From positions 5,521,501 to 5,585,500 of the forward strand of contig NZ_CP055263.1 in the NCBI RefSeq assembly GCF_014217835.1: a stretch of 64,000 bases of DNA. Reading direction: 5' to 3'. Below the pieces are notes generated by a model. It was not told where the DNA came from and searched no databases. It saw only the letters and a program-made list of their open reading frames with translations. Positions 10,264 to 19,744 of this stretch are shown piece by piece. The translations under genes were made by a program, and so were the position numbers. Numbering within the stretch: position 1 is the first letter of the stretch; every line of letters starts with the position of its first letter. This stretch comes from Metabacillus sp. KUDC1714 (GTDB taxonomy: Bacteria; Bacillota; Bacilli; Bacillales; Bacillaceae).

Positions 10264-12183
10264 TTAAATGGTCTTTAAAAGTAATCTTTTCAATAACGGG
10301 AATAGTTGCTCTGGAAGCTCTTCTATTTTATCAACAAAGATACTATATTTTCCATATATATTCTGAATTGTCTTCTTTGTGGGTTCGTCAATTTCTCCTC
10401 GTGATAAAAAAACGTTCATTACTTCTATTCCCAGTTTTCTCGCCTCTAAAACTGCTTCATGTGTGTCGATAATACCATTTCTCTCATATCCCATCGCTGC
10501 AGGTTCACCATCTGAAAAAACGAGAAGAAATTTTTGTTTTTCATTTCTCATCGTTAATTGCTTTGTCATATGTCTTATAGCATATCCATCACGGTTATCC
10601 TCTTCAGGTGAAAGCTGCATGATCTCAGGACCGGATTGTTGCTTTAGCGAATCATCAAATGTTATTACTGTGTGGAAATGATTTGGTTGACGTGTTTTTG
10701 AGGCCTCATTCGTATCTTCCCAGAATCCAACGATTTGATGTGGTACTCTCACTGATTTTAACGTTTCATGGAAAAGTGTGATTCCTAATTTCGTTTGTTC
10801 CATTTTATCAAACATGGATGCCGAACAATCAACTAAGAGCGTAAAAACAGCATCTATTTGCTGCGATTTTTCTTGTTTTTTATAAAAAAGCTTCGGATTT
10901 TCATCTGTAAGAAGTCTTAAAAGCTTTTTATTTAACCTTCCGATATGAAGATCTGTTCTAGGTAGCGTTCTTTTATGCTCCAATGTTTTCTGAATCATAA
11001 GCTTTAGCTTATTCTGAAATAAGAGAATGTCATTGCGATCTTTTTTGTATTGTTCTAGTTCGTTTGGTAAAGGTTGTTTAGCTTCAACAAATACAGGAAC
11101 TGCAAATTTATTTTCTTTACCATATACAAGGTCACCTGCCATAGAACGATCTTCACTTTTATTTTCCAATGCTTCTAATTTTGAATAATCGTTCTTTTTC
11201 GCTTTCTTTGACGTACCTTGTACCATCGCAAGTGCTTGATCACCATCATCACCTTCACGGACAATGCCATCCCCATTTATTGTCGTGTTTGTCCCTTGCT
11301 CTAAATCAAATTGCAAAAAGCTTTTCGTAGGTTTGCTTGTTTCACTATGCCATGTTGGTAACTTATCTCCATGTACATCTTCATCACCTTTTTTAGCTTC
11401 TTCCAAAGAGTCTTTATTTTTCAATTTTGATTTTCGTTTTAACTCATCAAAAAGACTATTTGTTTCATAGGACCCATATGGTAAATCCGCTAAATAGAAA
11501 TAGGTATTTAACATATCTTTTTCAAGCATTTCTTCTAAAACATCCATTATGTCTAAGACAATTTGAATGACCGCTTTTGTTGTATTTACTTCATACACTT
11601 GAAAGATTTTAGATTCAATAAATGGAAGAGCACGATCAACACTATCTGATAATATTGGCATTTGTTCTAATGGAGATTGTGCTGTTAAACGTAAATAAAG
11701 AGTATTAAAGAGAGCATCTGTCAATATACTACGCTCTTGATGAATGGTTAGCTGACTATGAAAATATTTTCGATATAAATTTCTTCTTACCTCAAATGCT
11801 CGTTTTGTACCTGGGCGTTCTTTTTTACAAATTTCCTCGAGGCGTAAATCTTCTAATAACATACATAATTGTTTCGCAAAGCCATTCAGCTTTAATAGCT
11901 TCGTTTTTTCGATAAATAATCCAATTTCTTGAAAGTTTGTATGATAAAAATTACCGATACATCTTAGATAAATATCACTTTTCAATGCAGGAACGGTTTC
12001 GTTTTTTTCACGATGATCCCAAAAATGGCTAACATATATTTTACGCTGTACGGGGTCTATATAAGATTGCACACTATAGTCAACCTCAATATCACTCAGT
12101 TTCGTAAGTGCCTTTGCAAGGTCAGATAATTCCATAAATAAAAAGGAATCAACTTGTTGATCGTTAAACTTAATAAATCTCAA
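10264..12183 (-). CDS. yojO: VWA-domain protein, CobT/YojO type
   Basis: A 639-residue cytoplasmic protein. The first 350 residues are mostly helical and charged, then an acidic, low-complexity linker follows (around DEDVHGDKLPTWH and GDGIVREGDDGDQA). The C-terminal third is a von Willebrand A domain with the metal-ion-dependent adhesion site DCSASM and the later FSDGEP. Such proteins work with a MoxR-type AAA+ ATPase, encoded immediately upstream (yojN, ten bases away), probably as a chaperone pair that inserts metals or remodels target proteins. The target is unknown. Family and partnership are sure, function is not. Confidence 0.88.
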   Translation of the reverse strand: MRFIKFNDQQVDSFLFMELSDLAKALTKLSDIEVDYSVQSYIDPVQRKIYVSHFWDHREKNETVPALKSDIYLRCIGNFYHTNFQEIGLFIEKTKLLKLNGFAKQLCMLLEDLRLEEICKKERPGTKRAFEVRRNLYRKYFHSQLTIHQERSILTDALFNTLYLRLTAQSPLEQMPILSDSVDRALPFIESKIFQVYEVNTTKAVIQIVLDIMDVLEEMLEKDMLNTYFYLADLPYGSYETNSLFDELKRKSKLKNKDSLEEAKKGDEDVHGDKLPTWHSETSKPTKSFLQFDLEQGTNTTINGDGIVREGDDGDQALAMVQGTSKKAKKNDYSKLEALENKSEDRSMAGDLVYGKENKFAVPVFVEAKQPLPNELEQYKKDRNDILLFQNKLKLMIQKTLEHKRTLPRTDLHIGRLNKKLLRLLTDENPKLFYKKQEKSQQIDAVFTLLVDCSASMFDKMEQTKLGITLFHETLKSVRVPHQIVGFWEDTNEASKTRQPNHFHTVITFDDSLKQQSGPEIMQLSPEEDNRDGYAIRHMTKQLTMRNEKQKFLLVFSDGEPAAMGYERNGIIDTHEAVLEARKLGIEVMNVFLSRGEIDEPTKKTIQNIYGKYSIFVDKIEELPEQLFPLLKRLLLKTI

Positions 12184-12193
12184 TGTAATAACC

Positions 12194-13081
12194 TCACTCG
12201 AATAAAGTCTCTGCTAGATTGCGAATGGCCGCTTTTTCCCTTTCATCCTCTAACTTATCAACAATTCCTCTTTCAATGGCGCGAAGTGGTGGTAAAAATC
12301 CTGCTAAATCACAGGTGTCTATTAATGCACGAATTGAAGCTGCTTCCTCAGATACTTGCCCATTATGTACAAGTGCAAGCAAATCTGCTGAAAGCTTCGT
12401 AAAGGTATTTAATAATTTTTTATCAGTAAGTCTTGATTGGCTTTGTAAGACATTATTTAATTCTTGACCTTGAATATAAGGTACATCGATGACGACAAAA
12501 CGATTTTTAAGCGCCTCATTTAATGGCACTGTCCCAACATATCCTTCATTGATAGCTGCAACCACACCAAAATATCTATCTGCTTTAATAACTTCACCAG
12601 TAAATGGATTTGTGATCATTCTTCGATAATCAAGCACTCCATTTAAAATAGGCAATGTTTCAGGTTTCGCCATATTTATTTCATCAATATATAATAAATG
12701 TCCACTTTTCATCGATTTTACAACAGGACCATTCACAAATTTAATCGTTGTGGATCCATTTTGATTTTCAATCGTTTTAAATCCTAAAAGTGCTTCCGCA
12801 TCCATATCAATTGAACAGTTTATACTGTGCATTGGTTGTTGAAATAAATTAGACAATGTTTCTGCAAGCTTTGTCTTTCCAGATCCTGTTGGGCCTTTCA
12901 ATAAGACATTTTTCCCTAATGCCAGTGCTATCATTGCATCTATTAAAATCGAATCATCTGATGGCGTAAATCCACCTTTTCCTACTAATAAAGCTTCTTC
13001 TTCATTAATTGGGCTTTGTGAACGATTTTGTATAAGTGTTTTTATTTCATCAGGTAAATTAAAAGATTGTAAATTATCCAT
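12194..13081 (-). CDS. yojN: MoxR-family AAA+ ATPase
   Basis: A 295-residue AAA+ ATPase. Walker A is GPTGSGKT at residues 63-70. Walker B is [10 protein letters not shown] at about 126-135, with the MoxR-type sequence continuing [16 protein letters not shown], and a sensor region follows ([15 protein letters not shown]). MoxR ATPases form rings and act with VWA proteins, here YojO. The stop and the yojO start are ten bases apart, so the pair is surely one operon. AGAAAGAAGGACT precedes the ATG. Upstream lies a repeat element with no obvious gene. Confidence 0.9.
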   Translation of the reverse strand: MDNLQSFNLPDEIKTLIQNRSQSPINEEEALLVGKGGFTPSDDSILIDAMIALALGKNVLLKGPTGSGKTKLAETLSNLFQQPMHSINCSIDMDAEALLGFKTIENQNGSTTIKFVNGPVVKSMKSGHLLYIDEINMAKPETLPILNGVLDYRRMITNPFTGEVIKADRYFGVVAAINEGYVGTVPLNEALKNRFVVIDVPYIQGQELNNVLQSQSRLTDKKLLNTFTKLSADLLALVHNGQVSEEAASIRALIDTCDLAGFLPPLRAIERGIVDKLEDEREKAAIRNLAETLFE

Positions 13082-13196
13082 TTAAATAGTCCTTCTTTCT
13101 AACTTATCTATCTCTTTTTATTAACATAACCAAAGATGAGTATACTAGAAACGAGTGGTGGTTACAAAGGAAACGAATAGAGAATGTTGTTAACTA

Positions 13197-13413
13197 AGGC
13201 TGACTCGCCAAACTTTGTTGCTTTTAAAATAGTTTTAGGTTGGTTGATTGGCACTCCAGGATGCTCGCTTTCCATGGGGCGGGCGATGAGCCTCCTCAGC
13301 GCGAAGAGCCTGCGGGGTCTCATCTGTCCCACTACTCCCACAGGAGTCTCGCATATCCGTTCCAATCAACCTAATCAGTTTTGTTCAAATACAACAATCT
13401 TTTAGAAAAGAGC
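13197..13413 (+). repeat. GC-rich intergenic element, family A, copy 1
   Basis: A 217-base element that aligns without gaps to the copy at 60477-60693. The ends are AT-rich (AACTTTGTTGCTTTTAAAATAG on the left, AACAATCTTTTAGAAAAGAGC on the right). The core is GC-rich with GGATGCTCGCTTTCC, GCCTCCTCAGCGCGAAG and ACTCCCACAGGAGTCTCGCATATCC (read in segments). The core contains self-complementary arms, so it can fold strongly. It lies between yojN and the LysM endopeptidase gene. No coding role is apparent. It is not an insertion sequence with a transposase. Confidence 0.9.
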
Positions 13414-13477
13414 TTTAACTAAATAATGAAGAATGCTGGTAGTAGCTTGTATTTTCTGAAATTTTAACCAACAAAAA

Positions 13478-13501
13478 AAGAACCTATCAATTTAGGCTCT
13501 T
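13478..13501 (-). terminator. terminator of the LysM-NlpC/P60 gene
   Basis: On the minus strand AAGAGCCTA pairs with TAGGTTCTT through one G-U pair and is followed by TTTTTTTG. It sits 27 bases past the stop. Confidence 0.8.
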
Positions 13502-13527
13502 ATTTTGATGGATAGTTAATTAATTTT

Positions 13528-14562
13528 TTAGAAACGTTTAGCACCTAAATAACGTTGCTTCCAATACGAATTATCTAAGTTGGATATTGTAACACCAGAA
13601 CTACTAGCATGAATAAATTCATTATTTCCTAAATAAATTCCCATATGTGAGGGACCTGCTTTATAGGTTGTAAAATAGACAAAATCACCTTTAGAAGGTG
13701 TGCTAATTGACTTCATCGTATCCCAATACCCTGCTGTGCTTAAACGAGAAACAGATGTAACTTTATTTAGGACATAGTAAATGAATCCACTGCAATCAAA
13801 ACCAGAAGGTGTATTCCCAGCCCATCTATACGGAGTACCCATTAAGGCTTTAGCTTCACTAATCATTTTATCAACTTTACTTGAATTGGTTGTGGTTTCC
13901 GGTGTAACTGTTTTATCCTCAGAAGATGTATTTACTGCCCCAGTCAGCTTTAAAACTTGCCCGATTCTTAGCATGTCTGATGTTAGATTATTAGCAACCT
14001 TAATCTCTGCGATAGTTAGGTTATACTTATTGGCGATTTTCCATAGAGAATCACCAGATTTCACTTTGTATGAACCAGTTGTACCTGTTTGAGTCGGCTG
14101 CTTAACAGGTTCTTCTGTTTGACTATTACCTGTTGATTCTGTAGTCGATTTATTTACGATCAGATTTTGCCCTACATAAATCATATCACTTTTTAGACCA
14201 TTGAGCTTTTTCAATTCAGCTACTGATGTACCATACGCCCTAGCTAAATCCCATAAAGAATCTCCAGATTTCACCTTATGTGCTTTAGTAGAAGTTTTTT
14301 GTGTTGTTTCAGATTTAACTGGTGTTCCAGAAGACGGATTATTAGTTGTACCTGGAATTTCCAGAACTTGTCCTACTCTTAAGAAATCCGACTTTAATCC
14401 ATTCAGACTCATTAATGTATTAACGGACGTGTTATATTTATGAGATAACTCCCAAAGAGTATCCCCGCTTTCCACCTTCACATTGTCTGCTGCTGCTATT
14501 GAAGTAAATAGGGACGATCCTACTACTGCTGTTGCTGTCAATCCAATCAGTTTTTGTTTCAT
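13528..14562 (-). CDS. cwlS: peptidoglycan D,L-endopeptidase with three LysM and an NlpC/P60 domain
   Basis: A secreted cell-wall hydrolase that cuts the peptide stems of peptidoglycan. A signal peptide (residues 1 to about 25, ending SIAAAD) is followed by three LysM repeats at about 28-71, 94-137 and 166-208, each with SGD(T/S)LW and a GQ(V/N)L end. Ser/Thr-rich linkers separate them. The NlpC/P60 domain (about 230-344) has the catalytic Cys in FDCSGF and His in SHMGIY, with FIHASS near the end. B. subtilis CwlS has four LysM repeats, so this is shorter. LytE or LytF are alternative orthologues. AGGAGGTACTATTTGTA precedes the ATG. Confidence 0.9.
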   Translation of the reverse strand: MKQKLIGLTATAVVGSSLFTSIAAADNVKVESGDTLWELSHKYNTSVNTLMSLNGLKSDFLRVGQVLEIPGTTNNPSSGTPVKSETTQKTSTKAHKVKSGDSLWDLARAYGTSVAELKKLNGLKSDMIYVGQNLIVNKSTTESTGNSQTEEPVKQPTQTGTTGSYKVKSGDSLWKIANKYNLTIAEIKVANNLTSDMLRIGQVLKLTGAVNTSSEDKTVTPETTTNSSKVDKMISEAKALMGTPYRWAGNTPSGFDCSGFIYYVLNKVTSVSRLSTAGYWDTMKSISTPSKGDFVYFTTYKAGPSHMGIYLGNNEFIHASSSGVTISNLDNSYWKQRYLGAKRF

Positions 14563-14911
14563 TACAAATAGTACCTCCTACGCTTGTATACAAACTTAGT
14601 TTAATAGATTAGTAGACGAAAAACTACAAAATTATTAGAAATATGGTATAAATAGATAAAAATAGGTAAAATGAAACAAATTTCTTCATTTTTATCATAC
14701 ATAAACAAGTAGTTGCTGACAATGAAATCTTTACTAAAATCCTTTGATATTAAAAAAATAAATGTAAAAAGGAGGCTGATTTAATAATTGTCAGCCTCCT
14801 TTTTGATATGAAAGTGTATTACATAAACTTTAATCGTTAAAATTTACAAAGGTTTTGAATTACTCCTTAAAGCAATACAATTCCAAAGTTTAGAACTTAA
14901 TGTAGATTTAA
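14563..14911. other. intergenic region between cdaS and cwlS
   Basis: No gene is visible in 349 bases. The strong hairpin at 14766-14804 terminates cdaS transcription. The rest is AT-rich and probably holds the cwlS promoter nearer 14600. Confidence 0.5.
14766..14804. terminator. bidirectional-type terminator downstream of cdaS
   Basis: A 14-base perfect stem, AAAAAGGAGGCTGA (14766-14779) with its complement (14791-14804), has A-run and T-run on both sides. It lies about 110 bases beyond the cdaS stop. Confidence 0.85.
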
Positions 14912-15535
14912 CTAGTGAATACTATCTTTTGCCGTACTAATTGGATATAGTGTACCGTCCAAGGCAAATGACATTCTGCCTGTTTCCTCTGAAACCACTA
15001 ATACAAGGGCATCTATCAATTCTGAAAGTCCAATTGCAGCTCGATGCCTTGTACCAACTTTTTCATTTCCAAAGTTTTGCGTAGTTAATGGTAAGACATT
15101 CGCAGCTGATACGATATAGTCCCCTTTTATATGAAGTGCGCCATCATGTAAAGGATTTCCCGGAAAGAATATACTTTCAATCAATCTGTTCGATAGATTT
15201 GCATTTAATTGAATACCCCCTTGTAGGAGGCTGTCAACTGGATTATTACGTTCAACAATTATTAGTGCTCCATGGCGTCGCTCAGATAAATTTTGAATAG
15301 CCTTTGCGATGTCAATGTAATTTTGTGTAAAGTCTGCTATATAGGTTTTTAAGTAAAAAAAGGAAGCAGAAGTTTGAATTTCATTAAACTGTTCTTTAAT
15401 ATGTGCAAGTTCACATAATAAGCAATAGTCCTTGTCCTCTATCGAAGATCTCATCGTTTCTGCTTCTTCAATAATTTGTTCTAAATGAAAAGCTATATGA
15501 TTCTTAATGTTTGTAACTGTATTGTAGCCTTCCAA
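14912..15535 (-). CDS. cdaS: diadenylate cyclase CdaS (sporulation type)
   Basis: Makes the second messenger c-di-AMP from two ATP. The DisA_N catalytic domain fills the C-terminal part, with the key DGA (NPLHDGALHIKGD) and RHR (VGTRHRAAIGLSE) motifs. Two N-terminal helices (about 60-70 residues) match the autoinhibitory region of CdaS, the form expressed during sporulation in B. subtilis. I place the start at the TTG at 15535 because GGAAGGGGCGG lies just upstream. This gives 207 residues, exactly the B. subtilis length. An ATG at 15577 would add 14 residues and has a poor upstream site. No membrane segments are present, unlike CdaA. Confidence 0.92.
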   Translation of the reverse strand: MEGYNTVTNIKNHIAFHLEQIIEEAETMRSSIEDKDYCLLCELAHIKEQFNEIQTSASFFYLKTYIADFTQNYIDIAKAIQNLSERRHGALIIVERNNPVDSLLQGGIQLNANLSNRLIESIFFPGNPLHDGALHIKGDYIVSAANVLPLTTQNFGNEKVGTRHRAAIGLSELIDALVLVVSEETGRMSFALDGTLYPISTAKDSIH

Positions 15536-15676
15536 AATATCCGCCCCTTCCTTTGTTTTAGTTTTATTATTTTGCAAGATAATTATGAAAGATATTTTTA
15601 TTCTAAAAAAGTCATTTTATTTTCAAATGTATCTTTTCCAATTATTTCAACATACTAGTAATGGGAGGTTTTGCCA

Positions 15677-15796
15677 ATGCTAACACATAAAATACTACAA
15701 TATACTTTTAGTATCCTTGGAGTACTTTCATTAGGCTTCTTTTATTATCAAATGTTTAAAGGTGAATCGAGAAAATCAGACAATCAACCAAAATAA
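15677..15796 (+). CDS. small membrane peptide of unknown function
   Basis: A 39-codon ORF with a strong GGGAGG site eight bases before ATG. The peptide has one hydrophobic segment (about residues 8-26, FSILGVLSLGFFYYQ) and a charged, hydrophilic tail rich in Lys, Ser and Asn. It is read towards the MATE gene, which starts 62 bases later, so the two may be co-transcribed. I do not recognise the family. The good ribosome site and membrane topology argue that it is translated. Confidence 0.55.
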   Translation: MLTHKILQYTFSILGVLSLGFFYYQMFKGESRKSDNQPK

Positions 15797-15858
15797 GATT
15801 TCTTTGTTTTTTTCATGTTATAATTCTCTAGTCAACAAGAAGAAACGAGGATATTTAT

Positions 15859-17223
15859 ATGAAGAAAACAGTTACAAAACGCGAAAAGATCATTCAATTA
15901 TCGAGTATTTTATTCCCGATACTCATTACACAATTAGGATTGTATTCGATGAACTTTTTCGATACAACAATGTCAGGAAAAGTTCATCCTACTGACTTAG
16001 CAGGGGTTGCGATTGGTTCAAGTCTATGGGTGCCAGTTTATACAGGATTAAGTGGAATCTTGCTCTCCATAACACCAATTATTGCTCATTTAGTTGGTGC
16101 TAACAAAAATAAAGAAGTACCAAATATAATTATCCAAGGTTTATATTTAAGTGTAATACTTTCAATAATTATTATCATTGTTGGTTATTTTTCTTTAGAT
16201 CCAATCTTAACTAACATGGGCCTAGAACAAGAAGTCCGCCATATTGCAAAGGGTTATTTAATTGCCTTATCTTTTGGAATTTTACCTTTGTTTATCTACG
16301 CTGTTTTAAGATGTTTTATCGATGCACTAGGTTTTACTAGAGTGACAATGTTTATTACTTTAACCTCACTACCAATTAATTTTGTGTTTAATTATTTATT
16401 TATTTTTGGAAAATTCGGGTTACCTAAACTTGGGGGAATCGGTGCAGGTGTTGCCTCTGCTATTACGTATTGGTGTATTACTGTCATTGCGTTAGTCATT
16501 ATTATGAAGCAGTCTCCTTTTAAAGAGTATTACGTATTTAAAACATTTTATAAGGCTTCTTTTAAGGCATGGAATGAGATATTAAAAATAGGCGTTCCTA
16601 TTGGATTATCTATTTTTTTTGAAACAAGTATTTTTGCCGCTGTTACCCTATTAATGAGCCAATACAATACGATCACGATCGCTTCCCATCAAGCTGCGAT
16701 AAACTTCGCCTCCTTTCTTTATATGCTTCCATTAAGTATTTCAATGGCCTTAACAATCATTGTCGGCCATGAAGTTGGTGCAAAACGGTTAAAGGATGCA
16801 AAGCAATATAGTTATATAGGAATTGGATTGGCTATCTTTCTCTCAGCTTTATCTGCAGCTTGTATCTATTTCTTCCGACCTGAGGTTGCATCTATTTATA
16901 CGTCAGATGCAGCTGTATTAAAACTAACTCAGGACTTTTTAATCTATGCAATATTTTTTCAACTTTCAGATGCAATCGCTGCTCCTATTCAAGGAGTTTT
17001 AAGAGGATATAAGGATGTCAATATTACTTTTATAATGGCTCTTGTCTCATATTGGGTTATCGGATTACCTGTCGGCTATCTGTTAGCAACCTATACAACA
17101 TTAGATGCATTTGGATTTTGGATCGGGTTAATTTCTGGGCTCGCAGCGGGTGCTATTGGACTGTCAATTCGACTTCATATTATTCAGAGGAAAAATGAGA
17201 TTGCCCTAATACAAAAAAGCTAA
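15859..17223 (+). CDS. yojI: MATE family efflux transporter
   Basis: A 454-residue integral membrane protein of the multidrug and toxin extrusion family, which exports cationic compounds in exchange for sodium or protons. Twelve hydrophobic segments form two similar halves. The TM1 region, with ILFPILITQLGLYSMNFFDTTMSG, is typical of the bacillar NorM-like branch. ACGAGG precedes the ATG. It ends at a strong terminator and lies divergent from cdaS. The substrate is not predictable. Confidence 0.9.
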   Translation: MKKTVTKREKIIQLSSILFPILITQLGLYSMNFFDTTMSGKVHPTDLAGVAIGSSLWVPVYTGLSGILLSITPIIAHLVGANKNKEVPNIIIQGLYLSVILSIIIIIVGYFSLDPILTNMGLEQEVRHIAKGYLIALSFGILPLFIYAVLRCFIDALGFTRVTMFITLTSLPINFVFNYLFIFGKFGLPKLGGIGAGVASAITYWCITVIALVIIMKQSPFKEYYVFKTFYKASFKAWNEILKIGVPIGLSIFFETSIFAAVTLLMSQYNTITIASHQAAINFASFLYMLPLSISMALTIIVGHEVGAKRLKDAKQYSYIGIGLAIFLSALSAACIYFFRPEVASIYTSDAAVLKLTQDFLIYAIFFQLSDAIAAPIQGVLRGYKDVNITFIMALVSYWVIGLPVGYLLATYTTLDAFGFWIGLISGLAAGAIGLSIRLHIIQRKNEIALIQKS

Positions 17224-17244
17224 TTCAGTGAATTAGCTTTTTTG
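17212..17244 (+). terminator. terminator of the MATE gene
   Basis: A 15-base perfect stem (17212-17226 with 17230-17244) and a T-run. It overlaps the last codons and stop of the gene and may also serve the convergent bshB2. Confidence 0.85.
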
Positions 17245-17279
17245 TATGTATTAAATATGATTTTATTATTGAGTAAACC

Positions 17280-17954
17280 CTATTTTTCTCTGTCTTCCCA
17301 TTTGTAAGTATAGTACGTTTCTTGCTCAAACCAATGCTTAGCTTCTGGATCATTATTTAATAACTTTTCTTCCATCTGCTTTAACATCCCTTCAGTTTGT
17401 GAACGGTGAGCCTTAAGTGCTTGTAATTTTATATCCGCTACATCTGTAATATTAATCGTAATATCTGGGTCACCAATTTTTTCAAAGCGATTATTTGAAA
17501 AAGCCAGACAATAGGTTACAGGACGTTTTTCAATCGGTCGACGTTTTAATGCACGAATAACTGCAGCACCGCATGCATCGTGATCCGGGTGGACTGCAAA
17601 CCCTGGATAAAACGTAACAATAAGTGTGGGCTCAACATTATCAATTATTTCCTCCATCATATCAGCTAACTCTTCATCATCTTCAAATTCTATTGTTTTA
17701 TCACGGAGTCCAAGCATCCTTAAGTCTTGTACGTCCATTGCCCTACAAGCGTCCTCTAACTCTTTCTTCCTGATAATTGGTAAAGATTCACGATTAGCAA
17801 AAAGTGGATTTCCCATATTTCTTCCCATTTCACCTAAGGTACCACAAGCATATGTAACCGGAATACCAGCTTTTCTTTTTTGTGCAATTAGTCCTGCAAC
17901 ACCAAATGACTCATCATCAGGGTGCGGTAAAATTACTAAAACATGTTCTTTCAT
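17280..17954 (-). CDS. bshB2: bacillithiol biosynthesis deacetylase BshB2
   Basis: A zinc-dependent LmbE/PIG-L family deacetylase that removes the acetyl group from GlcNAc-malate during bacillithiol synthesis. The metal motif HPDDE is at residues 11-15, and HPDHDA (AVHPDHDACG) supplies the third ligand. The ATG at 17954 has AGAGGAG seven bases upstream; a TTG six bases earlier would be too close to it. The 224 residues fit the family. yojF follows upstream in the same operon, as in B. subtilis. A BshB1 paralogue is presumably elsewhere. Confidence 0.9.
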   Translation of the reverse strand: MKEHVLVILPHPDDESFGVAGLIAQKRKAGIPVTYACGTLGEMGRNMGNPLFANRESLPIIRKKELEDACRAMDVQDLRMLGLRDKTIEFEDDEELADMMEEIIDNVEPTLIVTFYPGFAVHPDHDACGAAVIRALKRRPIEKRPVTYCLAFSNNRFEKIGDPDITINITDVADIKLQALKAHRSQTEGMLKQMEEKLLNNDPEAKHWFEQETYYTYKWEDREK

Positions 17955-17996
17955 TTTCAATCTCCTCTTTAGTTATTAATTTTAACGTATTAAATT

Positions 17997-18347
17997 TTAA
18001 TACTGGAAAGGTTTTTCACTTATTTGTAAAGCAATAGCTAATTGTCCTTCTGAGTTGTGACCAGCCATTAATAGTTGATTTTCATCATTATAGACCCAGT
18101 CCGTTAAACCCTCTGCATAAATCCATCCTTCATTCATTTTTAATCCGACACGATAAGGACCATTTCCAGTAATTTTTGCTTGATGATACGTTACTTTTGT
18201 ATTTCGAATAAATGCAACTACAGTCATGTTTGATTCGTTTTTATGAGCAGAGTATGCTCCTGTTGTCGTTTCTAAATGTATATAAACTGTTTTGTTTAAA
18301 AATTGTTCTAAGTATGCTTGTACAGCTTGTTTTGTTATTGGCTTCAT
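17997..18347 (-). CDS. yojF: DUF1806 protein YojF
   Basis: A 116-residue soluble protein, the same length as B. subtilis YojF. It begins MKPITKQAVQAYLEQFLNK and has no membrane segment. The start is set by AAGGGAG upstream; the ATG at 18410 would add a basic, unlikely leader. It lies 42 bases upstream of bshB2 and probably forms an operon with it. Function unknown. Confidence 0.85.
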   Translation of the reverse strand: MKPITKQAVQAYLEQFLNKTVYIHLETTTGAYSAHKNESNMTVVAFIRNTKVTYHQAKITGNGPYRVGLKMNEGWIYAEGLTDWVYNDENQLLMAGHNSEGQLAIALQISEKPFQY

Positions 18348-18369
18348 TTTTATAACTCCCTTATTAAAT

Positions 18370-18636
18370 TTATTTCGTGAGCGTTTCAAGTACGTTAATA
18401 TGTGAATCAATCAATTTTATTTTGTAGTCATCATTTAATGTAGAAGAGACAATTCTTTTGACAGATATGTGAAACTTCTCATAAGGACTTTTCCGAAGTC
18501 GTGGATGTGTCATTTCATCCTTTAGTTCCTTTTCAATTGCAGCTCTCAAAGTCTCAGTCTCGTCAATTTCAATAGGTAGTTCTCGGTTTATCCATAGTTG
18601 TCGATATGCATCTAATAATTCTTTTTCACCCATCAT
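18370..18636 (-). CDS. conserved-looking small protein of unknown function
   Basis: An 88-residue, charged, mostly helical protein beginning MMGEKELLDAYRQLWINREL. TGAGGG precedes a pair of ATG codons, and the second one (18633) has the better spacing. It lies just upstream of yojF in the same direction, so it is likely part of the yojF-bshB2 operon. I do not recognise the family. Confidence 0.7.
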   Translation of the reverse strand: MMGEKELLDAYRQLWINRELPIEIDETETLRAAIEKELKDEMTHPRLRKSPYEKFHISVKRIVSSTLNDDYKIKLIDSHINVLETLTK

Positions 18637-18659
18637 AATCCCTCAATTTCTTCTCTTCT

Positions 18660-19601
18660 TTACATACCAATTGTATTTTTTCTTGATCGTTTTACTTCAA
18701 CTTTTTTAAAGTATTTTGAATTAGATAATGTAAAAAGGATTAATGCACTCCAAATAAACGTAAATGTAACCATTTCAATCGTCGTAAACGGTTCTTTATA
18801 TACGACAATTCCGATAACTAACGTTATGGTTGGTGCTATATATTGGAGCACTCCAACCATAAATAATGGGATGCGTTGTGCACCACTTGCAAAAAGTAAT
18901 AATGGTAAAGCTGTTGCGACACCTGCTCCTACCAATAATAAATTTGTTGATACATCAAAAGCTAAAAATTCAGATTTGCCTTGACTAGCTATCACCCATA
19001 AATAGTATACTGCTATCGGAGTTACAACCATCGTCTCAAACGTTAAGCCAATTGTTGAACTGAATTTTGTCAGCTTTTTCGTCAACCCGTACAATCCAAA
19101 GCTTAATGCTAAAGTTAATGCTACCCATGGAATTTCCCCATAATGAATTGTCATGATCATAACACCAATTGCCGCAACACCGAAGGACATCTTTTGCCAA
19201 AAATTTAACTTCTCTTTAAAGAAGATCATTCCTAAAAGGACACTTATTAAAGGATTTATATAATATCCTAAGCTTGCCTCAATCATATGTTCATTATTAA
19301 CAGACCATATGTATACAAACCAATTTATGCTTATTAGTAAAGATGAGAAAACTAATGAAAGAAATAATAGCGGTTGTTTTATCATCCTCTTACTTGCGAC
19401 TATTATATTTTTCCATTCTTTATTTAAAGAAAGTAAAATGAGCATAAATAAAAATGACCAAAATATTCTGTGTGCTAGTATCTCTTCTGCTGATACATTT
19501 TCAATCATTTTCCAATATAAAGGTAATATCCCCCAAAGTAAATATGATCCCGCTGTATAAATAAGTCCTTGTTTGTATGTATTTCCTGCTGATGTATTCA
19601 C
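18660..19601 (-). CDS. yojE: RarD-like EamA permease
   Basis: A ten-segment membrane protein of the drug/metabolite transporter superfamily. The N-terminal GLIYTAGSYLLWGILPLYWKM is typical of the RarD branch, and ILAHRIFWSF and SLGYYINPLISVLLG follow. The GTG at 19601 is chosen because GTGAGGT lies seven bases upstream, giving 313 residues. The ATG at 19637 lacks a site. B. subtilis YojE is of similar length and sits in the same place. The substrate is unknown. Confidence 0.85.
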   Translation of the reverse strand: MNTSAGNTYKQGLIYTAGSYLLWGILPLYWKMIENVSAEEILAHRIFWSFLFMLILLSLNKEWKNIIVASKRMIKQPLLFLSLVFSSLLISINWFVYIWSVNNEHMIEASLGYYINPLISVLLGMIFFKEKLNFWQKMSFGVAAIGVMIMTIHYGEIPWVALTLALSFGLYGLTKKLTKFSSTIGLTFETMVVTPIAVYYLWVIASQGKSEFLAFDVSTNLLLVGAGVATALPLLLFASGAQRIPLFMVGVLQYIAPTITLVIGIVVYKEPFTTIEMVTFTFIWSALILFTLSNSKYFKKVEVKRSRKNTIGM

Positions 19602-19744
19602 TTCTATAACCTCACTTCTTATGCACTTAACGTTCATTATAAACTTGAAAGTTCATGTCCTACAAGATATAAGCATTGCTAACCGTTTTCTTTTACATTG
19701 CATATCATGTTAATAACTATCTTCATCATTAAGGATGTGAAAAA

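Noticed and set aside
13162..13365. ORF within the family A element (reverse strand), starting MERICETPVGVVG
   Set aside because: It is read through the repeat, matches similar frames in the other copies, has no ribosome site and follows the structure of the element. Similar false genes are common in Bacillus annotations.
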